Positions 59,118 through 64,000 of a stretch of DNA of 64,000 bases are shown piece by piece. The stretch is taken from NCBI RefSeq assembly GCF_900116715.1, contig NZ_FPBM01000003.1, positions 434,001 through 498,000 of the forward strand, written 5' to 3'. The notes beneath the pieces were generated by a model. That model did no database searches. It saw only the letters and a program-made list of their open reading frames with translations, and was not told the DNA's origin. A program made the translations under genes and the position numbers. The DNA is from Polaromonas sp. YR568 (lineage in GTDB: Bacteria > Pseudomonadota > Gammaproteobacteria > Burkholderiales > Burkholderiaceae_C). Within the stretch, counting starts at the first letter, position 1. The number at the start of each line of letters is the position of its first letter.

Positions 59118-60020
59118 TTAGTGCGCTGAAACCCGATCCGCCTGGCGAAGCGATTCGGTCAGGTACTCGCCAAAGGCCCGCGCAGAAGGCTTGGCGGCCC
59201 GCCCGGCCGGAAACACGGCGTGAAGTTCAACCGAGTCCATCGTCCAGTCGGCCAGCACCTGCACCAGTGCGCCGCTTGCCAGTTCGCTGCCGCATCCCCA
59301 CAGTGATGTCGATGCGATACCCAATCCGGAAGACGCCGCGGCAATAGCCCCTTCATTGGTGGAACTCGTGAGCCGGCCGTCAATCCGGATGGATGTGGCT
59401 CGCCCGTCCTTGCGAAAAGTCCAGGCCCGACCGGAGCCCACCGGCCCGGCTATCACCGAATGATTCGCAAGCTGGGCGGGAGCATCTGGAACGCCATGAC
59501 TGCGCAGGTAAGACGGTGAGGCCACCAGCAAATTGCCGATCGCGCCCAGCCGGCGCGCCATGGCAGTTGAATTCGCCAGCGTGCCAAAGCGCAGCGCCAC
59601 ATCGACGCCTTCGCTCACCAGTTCCTGACGCTGGTCATTCATGAGCAACTCAATGCGTAGCGCCGGATGCGCGTCCATAAATGCGGGCAGCCGTGGAATC
59701 AGCTCACGCACGGCAAAGCTCGATGACACACCGACGCGCAGCACACCCGTCAGTTCGCCCGTGCCCCGGGCGGCTTGGTCGGCCTCTTCCAGCGCGGCAA
59801 GTATCAGCTCGACCCGGGCCAGATAGTCGGTTCCCGCCTCCGTCAGCGTGACGGCTCGCGTGGTGCGCGTCAGCAGCGCCACGCCCAGTTCCTTCTCCAG
59901 CATGGAGACGATGCGCGACGCGGAAGGCTGCGTGAGGCCAAGCTCACGCCCGGCACGCGAGAAGCTCCCGGTCTGGGCGACACGGCAGAAAAGGCGCAGG
60001 GAAAGGATACGGTCACTCAT
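59118..60020 (-). CDS. LysR family transcriptional regulator (CrgA-like)
   Basis: 300 residues. HTH RLFCRVAQTGSFSRAGRELGLTQPSASRIVSMLE, effector domain LRVGVSSSFAVRELIPRLPAFMDAHP. It is divergent from the SDR gene at 60209 (188 bp), and convergent with the AraC gene (10 bp). A perfect ATTTGCAAAT palindrome lies right before its start codon. Confidence 0.92.
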   Translation of the reverse strand: MSDRILSLRLFCRVAQTGSFSRAGRELGLTQPSASRIVSMLEKELGVALLTRTTRAVTLTEAGTDYLARVELILAALEEADQAARGTGELTGVLRVGVSSSFAVRELIPRLPAFMDAHPALRIELLMNDQRQELVSEGVDVALRFGTLANSTAMARRLGAIGNLLVASPSYLRSHGVPDAPAQLANHSVIAGPVGSGRAWTFRKDGRATSIRIDGRLTSSTNEGAIAAASSGLGIASTSLWGCGSELASGALVQVLADWTMDSVELHAVFPAGRAAKPSARAFGEYLTESLRQADRVSAH

Positions 60021-60023
60021 TTG

Positions 60024-60033
60024 ATTTGCAAAT
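60024..60033. promoter_or_regulatory. Palindrome at the LysR start, candidate operator
   Basis: ATTTGCAAAT is a 10-base perfect palindrome four bases upstream of the LysR ATG. A related GGCAAAT with ATAT follows about 40 bases on, near 60069-60085. Both lie in the divergent LysR/SDR region. Confidence 0.35.
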
Positions 60034-60208
60034 ATATCTTATCCGCGAAGAGGCTCTAGTGCCGTATTGGCAAATAAACGATATTTCACTTCACCACGGT
60101 TTGATGCGGGCCGCCAGTCTCAGTCTGGCTACCCCCGCCGGCAACACATCGACGTCAGGCCGTGTACTTCGAGCAATAGAAACTTCAGGAAAGAAAGCAA
60201 TCAGCACC

Positions 60209-60958
60209 ATGAGCAAGTTAACTGGAAAAATCGCCGTCGTCACTGGCGGCAGCAGCGGCATCGGCCTGGCAACCGCCAAACGGTTTGTGGCCGAAGGCGC
60301 CAAGGTGGCCATTACCGGCCGCAACCAGAAGGCCCTGGACGAGGCAACCCGCGAACTGGGCCCGTCGGCCATTGGCGTTCAGGGCGATGTCTCAAGCGTT
60401 CAGGACCTTGACCGCATCTTCAAGACCGTAGGCGCCCAACTCGGCAAAGTCGATGCGCTGGTGATCAACGCAGGGGTCTACGTTCTGGGGCCGGTGGCGG
60501 AGTTCACCGAAGCGCAGTTTGACAAGGTAAGCGACATCAACTTCAAGGGCGCTTTCTTCAGCGTTCAAAAAGCCTTGCCGGTTCTCAAGGACGGCGCCTC
60601 CATCGTTCTGATCTCTTCGACCGTCAATGGCAAGGGCATTCCCAACCATGCAGCCTATTCGGCCACCAAAGCAGCCGTTCGCTCCCTGGCGCGCAGCTTC
60701 TCGGCGGATCTGTTGAGCCGGAACATCCGGGTCAACTCATTGGCCCCCGGGCCGGTCGATACGCCCGTCTTCACCACCGTGACAAGCAACGCGGATGAAG
60801 CCAAAGCCATGGCCGCCGCCATGGGCGACTTCGCGCCGGTTAAAAGGCTGGGCAGGCCGGAAGAGATTGCAGCCGCTGCGCTGTTCCTCGTATCCGACGA
60901 GTCCGCCTTCATGCTGGGAACGGAAATCCTGGTGGACGGTGGCGTGAGAGATCTTTGA
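60209..60958 (+). CDS. Short-chain dehydrogenase/reductase
   Basis: 249 residues from the ATG at 60209. TGGSSGIG nucleotide motif at residues 12-19, INAGVY in place of NNAG, catalytic Ser in LISSTVNG, YSATK active site, PGPVDTPVF and the terminal LGTEILVDGG complete a classical SDR. NADP preference is suggested by ITGRN after strand 2. Substrate unknown. Divergent from LysR at 59118-60020, its probable regulator. Confidence 0.92.
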   Translation: MSKLTGKIAVVTGGSSGIGLATAKRFVAEGAKVAITGRNQKALDEATRELGPSAIGVQGDVSSVQDLDRIFKTVGAQLGKVDALVINAGVYVLGPVAEFTEAQFDKVSDINFKGAFFSVQKALPVLKDGASIVLISSTVNGKGIPNHAAYSATKAAVRSLARSFSADLLSRNIRVNSLAPGPVDTPVFTTVTSNADEAKAMAAAMGDFAPVKRLGRPEEIAAAALFLVSDESAFMLGTEILVDGGVRDL

Positions 60959-60989
60959 TTTAGATCTCTGGTGGTGGATGCACCACCAG
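60947..60989 (+). repeat. Two consecutive hairpins at the SDR stop
   Basis: AGAGATCT (60947-60954) pairs with AGATCTCT (60962-60969), enclosing the TGA stop codon in its loop. CTGGTGGTG (60968-60976) pairs with CACCACCAG (60981-60989) with a 4-base loop. The two stems overlap by two bases, so they may be alternatives. No U-tract follows. Possible Rho-independent-like pause or mRNA 3' stabiliser. Confidence 0.55.
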
Positions 60990-60999
60990 GCTTCGCGCG

Positions 61000-61962
61000 C
61001 TATACAGCCCTTAGCGCCGGCAGCACACTGTTCGCAAACATCCGCATTTGTTTCAGCGCCTGCGCGTTATCAAGCAAGCCATTGCCGTTAAAAACGCAGC
61101 GCAGGTGGCCAATGCCTGTGCTTTCGCGCAGCGCCATGATCTGGGCGTGGCAGGCGTCGGGCGTGCCGGCGATGAACTGCTCGCTCAGCATGCGGCCGGT
61201 GTCTGGCGGCGGCACCTCGTGGGCAGGCACGCCGCGCCGGCCGGCGAAATAAATGCGGCGGGCATGCAGCCGCGGCCACAGATCCTGCAGTTGCCCCTCA
61301 ACCTCGGCCTGCGTCGCACCTATGCACACGTAGCGTGCCAGGGAGCTGCGGGCGCGCAGACTGGTGCGCAATTGGCCGGACACGGCGCCAGCCTGCGCGT
61401 CGAGTTCGGCGAGTTGTTTGATCTCGGGCGGCTCCAGGCTTAGCAGCAGCGGCAGCGCGTGGCGTACGGCCAGGCCTATGGTCTCGGGGGTGGAGCCGGC
61501 GATGTAGAGCGGCGGGTGTTCGCCGACCAGCAGCACCTCAAGCCCCGCCTCGAAGCAGGCGCGGGTGGCATCTGCAGGAATTCCAAGCGCCTGCAGGGTG
61601 GCGGGGTCGGTGCCGCGGCCCAGGCCGGCATCGAAGCGCTTGCCGCTTTGCCAGGCCAGCTGTTGCAACTCTTCGGCCAGCAGCTGAGGCTGGTGCAGCG
61701 GCAGCACCAGCACCGCCGTACCCACGCGCAGCCGTTCAGTGCGGGCCAGCAGGGCCGAGGCGAGCAGCAAAGGCGAGGGATAGGGCCGGGCATCTGCCGT
61801 GAGGCGGAATTCACTGAACCACACACCGTCAAAGCCCAGGCGGTCTGCCTCTTCAAACAGCGCGAAGAACGCGCGTGTATCGCCGTGGGTGGCATCGCGC
61901 GTCCAGCCCGCCAGGTCTATGCGCATCGCCGGCAGGCGCTGCGGGGGCAGCGACGCTGTCAT
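61000..61962 (-). CDS. LLM-class (luciferase-like) flavin-dependent oxidoreductase
   Basis: 320 residues. The fold is shown by RAFFALFEEADRLGFDGVWFSEFRLT, ALLARTERLRVGTAVLVLPLHQPQLLAEELQQLAWQSGKRFDAGLGRG, and GTPDACHAQIMALRESTG near the end. These enzymes are FMNH2-dependent monooxygenases or F420-type oxidoreductases. It is the last gene of the minus-strand group with the CbiX-ferredoxin fusion and the BtuCD-like transporter, four bp after it; its link to that group is unknown. Confidence 0.88.
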   Translation of the reverse strand: MTASLPPQRLPAMRIDLAGWTRDATHGDTRAFFALFEEADRLGFDGVWFSEFRLTADARPYPSPLLLASALLARTERLRVGTAVLVLPLHQPQLLAEELQQLAWQSGKRFDAGLGRGTDPATLQALGIPADATRACFEAGLEVLLVGEHPPLYIAGSTPETIGLAVRHALPLLLSLEPPEIKQLAELDAQAGAVSGQLRTSLRARSSLARYVCIGATQAEVEGQLQDLWPRLHARRIYFAGRRGVPAHEVPPPDTGRMLSEQFIAGTPDACHAQIMALRESTGIGHLRCVFNGNGLLDNAQALKQMRMFANSVLPALRAV

Positions 61963-61966
61963 GCGT

Positions 61967-62767
61967 TCATCTCAGGGTCTGCTTGCCGGGCAGCGGCAAA
62001 TAGGCCAGGTCTGCCGCGACCTCGCCGCGCAGCAAGTGCGACTCGATGATGCGGTTAACGCCGGCTTCGTCCACCCCGCCGTACCACGTGCCTTCGGGAA
62101 ACACCTGCACCACCGGCGCGAGGTTGCACGGCCCGAGGCAGCTGGTGCGGGCGCTCATCATGCCCTCGCCGGCGTTACGCAGGTCCAGCCGCTTTTGCTC
62201 ATTGCGCAGATGGCCCCATGTCTGCGCTGCGCCTGCGTGGTTGCAGGGCCCGCCCTGACAGACGAGGACGCGGCGCTTTTGCGGCGGGATCACCGAGCCG
62301 CCCGGGCTGGCTGCGGCAGGGGCGCCGATCCGGGCCGCGGGCTGGCCGAGCAGGCTTTGCACCAGGGTGTCGATGGCCAGGGTGTCGCCGGGCGGGATGC
62401 AAAGGCTCACCTCGAGGCGCTGCTCGGCATCGCGCTGCCAGCGCTGCACCGCACCGCTGATCCAGCTGCGGTAGCCCGGCTCCATCGGCACCAGCAGGGG
62501 CACGATGACGATCTCGCCAGGCACACGGCCACCCATTGCATCGCCGGAGGCCAATGCGTCCATCGCTTCGCGCAGGCTGGGGCTGCCCTGCTCGCTGAAG
62601 GCATGCACAACTGCTGCAAAGCTGCTTGCCATGGCGGCCTGGGTGCGTTGGGCCAGTTCTTCCATTTCGCGCACGGCCGCGGCCGTGATGGACGCCCTGG
62701 ACAAAAGAATGGCGGCGCGCAGTGGTGAGCCGCCGTGTGAGTCATCTCGTGAGTCGTCGGTATTCAT
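61967..62767 (-). CDS. Degenerate CbiX-like domain fused to thioredoxin-like [2Fe-2S] ferredoxin
   Basis: 266 residues. The N-terminal half (residues about 15-125) reads like a CbiX/SirB chelatase domain (AAAVREMEELAQRTQAAM, FSEQGSPSLREAMDAL, EIVIVPLLVPMEPGYRSWI), but the HGS-type first His and the His after the second strand are missing. From about residue 165 is a thioredoxin-like [2Fe-2S] domain with CQGGPC and SCLGPC, PVVQVFPEGTWYGGVDE. It lies between the ABC transporter ATPase (ATGA overlap) and the LLM gene. A role in cobalamin or metal trafficking is suggested by neighbours only. Confidence 0.8.
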   Translation of the reverse strand: MNTDDSRDDSHGGSPLRAAILLSRASITAAAVREMEELAQRTQAAMASSFAAVVHAFSEQGSPSLREAMDALASGDAMGGRVPGEIVIVPLLVPMEPGYRSWISGAVQRWQRDAEQRLEVSLCIPPGDTLAIDTLVQSLLGQPAARIGAPAAASPGGSVIPPQKRRVLVCQGGPCNHAGAAQTWGHLRNEQKRLDLRNAGEGMMSARTSCLGPCNLAPVVQVFPEGTWYGGVDEAGVNRIIESHLLRGEVAADLAYLPLPGKQTLR

Positions 62768-63585
62768 GATGAGACGCTTTCAGTGGAGCTCGCTTCAACC
62801 GGAATCACATAGGGCAACCCGCCGTCGCTGCCGATGCGCGCGCCCACGCCAAAAAGCGCCTGCACATTCGCCGGCGTGAGCACCTCATTAGGTGTGCCCG
62901 CATCCAGCAGGCGGCCGGCTTGCAGCATCAGCAGCCGGTCGCAAAAGCGTGCGGCCAGGGCCAGGTCGTGAATCGCGATGACCGCGCCCGCGCCGCGCTG
63001 GCGCGACAGATCGCGCACAGTCTGCAGCGTGGCGAGCTGGTGGCGCAGGTCCAGGTCGCTGGTGGGCTCGTCCAGAAGCAGCAGGCGGCCTTGCTGCGCC
63101 AGGGCGCGGGCCAGCAGCACACGCTGGCGTTCGCCGCCGCTGAGGTCGCTGAAGTGGCGCAGCGCCAGTGGCTCCAGCGCGAGCCGCTCGATGGCGGCCA
63201 GGGCAATGGCCTCGTCTTGCTGCGGCGAGCTGCGGCCGCGGTGCGGCAGCCTGCCGAGCAGCACCATGTCGAGCACACGCAGCGACATGCTGGGGCCGGT
63301 GTGCTGCGGCACATAGGCGATGGTGCGGGCCAGCTCCTGGCGCGCGTAGCCGGCCAGCGCACGGCCATCGAGCAGCAGGCTGCCGCCGCTGAGCGGCCGC
63401 AAACCGGCAACGCACTTGAGCAGCGAGCTCTTGCCCGAACCGTTGGGGCCGACCAGGCCCAGCACCTCACCGGGCTTCAGCGCCAGGTCGATGCCCCGGA
63501 GCACTTCGGGCGAGGCGCGCCCGCCGTAGCGGCTGCGCAGGCCGCCGGCCTCGATCAAGGGAAAAGCCGCCGCCGTGCCACTCAT
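62764..63585 (-). CDS. ABC transporter ATPase, FecE/BtuD type
   Basis: 273 residues from the ATG at 63585, overlapping the permease stop. Walker A GPNGSGKSS, YVPQHTGPSMSLRVLDMVLLGRLPH of the iron-siderophore/B12 class, signature LSGGERQR, Walker B LLLLDEPTSDLD, switch His in AIHDLALAARF. It energises uptake of a siderophore, heme or cobalamin; the CbiX-related neighbour favours cobalamin or a corrinoid, but this is an inference. The longer reading frame to 63981 is antisense to the permease. Confidence 0.9.
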   Translation of the reverse strand: MSGTAAAFPLIEAGGLRSRYGGRASPEVLRGIDLALKPGEVLGLVGPNGSGKSSLLKCVAGLRPLSGGSLLLDGRALAGYARQELARTIAYVPQHTGPSMSLRVLDMVLLGRLPHRGRSSPQQDEAIALAAIERLALEPLALRHFSDLSGGERQRVLLARALAQQGRLLLLDEPTSDLDLRHQLATLQTVRDLSRQRGAGAVIAIHDLALAARFCDRLLMLQAGRLLDAGTPNEVLTPANVQALFGVGARIGSDGGLPYVIPVEASSTESVSS

Positions 63586-64000
63586 GACGACATCTCGTTG
63601 CGCCGCGTCAGCAGCAGGTGCAGAAAGAGCGGCACGCCCAGGAAGGCCACGACGATGCCGACGGGCACCACCACCGGCGCAAACAGCAGGCGCCCGGCCA
63701 TATCCGCCAGCAGCACCAGCAGTGCGCCCACCACCGCGGCAAAAGGCAGCAGGGCCCGGTGGTCGCCACCTATCAGCAGGCGCGCGATGTGCGGCGCGAC
63801 CAGCCCTACAAAACCGATCACACCGGTAAAGCTCACGATGGCCGCGCTGCTCAGCACCGCAGCCAGCGTGATGGCGACGCGGGCGCGGGCGACCGCCACA
63901 CCCAGCGAAGCAGCCACGTCGTCGCCTCCGGCGCTGAATGCATTGAGCGCACCCGCATGAGCCAGCATCACCGGTGCGCACACCAGGCAGATACCGCCGG
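63582..64000 (-). CDS. ABC transporter permease, FecCD/BtuC type (5' end outside window)
   Basis: The visible C-terminal 139 residues continue to the window edge in frame. FecCD motifs: GGDDVAASLGVAVARARVAI, the conserved loop GVIGFVGLVAPHIARLLIGGDHRALLPFAAVVGALLVLLADMAGR, and PVGIVVAFLGVPLFLHLLL. The protein forms the channel for the ATPase at 62764. Its start and any periplasmic binding protein lie beyond 64000. Confidence 0.92.
   Translation of the reverse strand, partial: GGICLVCAPVMLAHAGALNAFSAGGDDVAASLGVAVARARVAITLAAVLSSAAIVSFTGVIGFVGLVAPHIARLLIGGDHRALLPFAAVVGALLVLLADMAGRLLFAPVVVPVGIVVAFLGVPLFLHLLLTRRNEMSS

Noticed and set aside
62764..63981. 405-residue version of the FecE/BtuD-type ATPase
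   Set aside because: The upstream part overlaps the permease in another frame and is Arg/Gly/Cys-rich noise; the ATG at 63585 is the family start.

Overview
The window is GC-rich, gene-dense chromosomal DNA of betaproteobacterial type. The paa gene order with PaaX and a PaaN-type ALDH, the many LysR regulators, the Liv-type ABC transporters and the C45 peptidase/peptide-ABC locus fit Burkholderiales, most likely Comamonadaceae (Polaromonas/Variovorax/Acidovorax-like). Genus is inference only. No rRNA, tRNA, CRISPR array, IS element, phage or plasmid gene was seen. Most starts were chosen by ATG/GTG plus Shine-Dalgarno and overlap with the neighbouring gene.

Layout. 1-5.1 kb: end of an EntS-like MFS exporter, queC, two FAH-superfamily enzymes and a PEP-mutase/ICL-family lyase, closed by a clear terminator. 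5.2-8.0 kb: an ECF41-type stress module (AhpD-like protein, SnoaL-tailed sigma factor, frameshifted MFS transporter) with a recognisable ECF41 promoter. 8.1-16.9 kb: DoxX and LysR, then an operon of esterase, DppB/DppC-like permeases, fused DppD-DppF ATPase, binding protein and C45-family peptidase. 16.9-21.9 kb: an orphan NrtA-like binding protein, a membrane sensor with a catalytically dead class III cyclase domain, and a LysR/VOC pair with two perfect LysR-type dyads.

22.2-24.7 kb: a tightly overlapping cassette of a winged-helix-like protein, a small GTPase and three roadblock/LC7-type proteins, preceded by a perfect CRP-type palindrome. It resembles an actinobacterial conservon without its kinase and is one of two candidates for an undescribed system.

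24.8-39.9 kb: one long phenylacetate operon on the minus strand (paaABCDE, paaN, paaG, paaK, a complete Liv-type ABC transporter, paaI and a second binding protein), divergent from paaX across a 9+9 bp dyad. An orphan histidine kinase follows paaX.

42.2-45.0 kb: a three-gene operon of unknown function, two lipoproteins and a small helical protein, visibly lower in GC than its surroundings; this is the second candidate. 45.0-61.0 kb: accessory catabolic and detoxification genes (nitroreductase, SDRs, isochorismatase-like hydrolase, LigB/DODA dioxygenase, esterase, AzoR, AhpD-like, GNAT, MocR, epoxide-hydrolase-like, MDR reductase, MFS), each beside its own LysR, AraC or MocR regulator. 61.0-64.0 kb: a luciferase-like oxidoreductase, a degenerate CbiX domain fused to a [2Fe-2S] ferredoxin, and a BtuCD/FecCD-type transporter cut by the window end.
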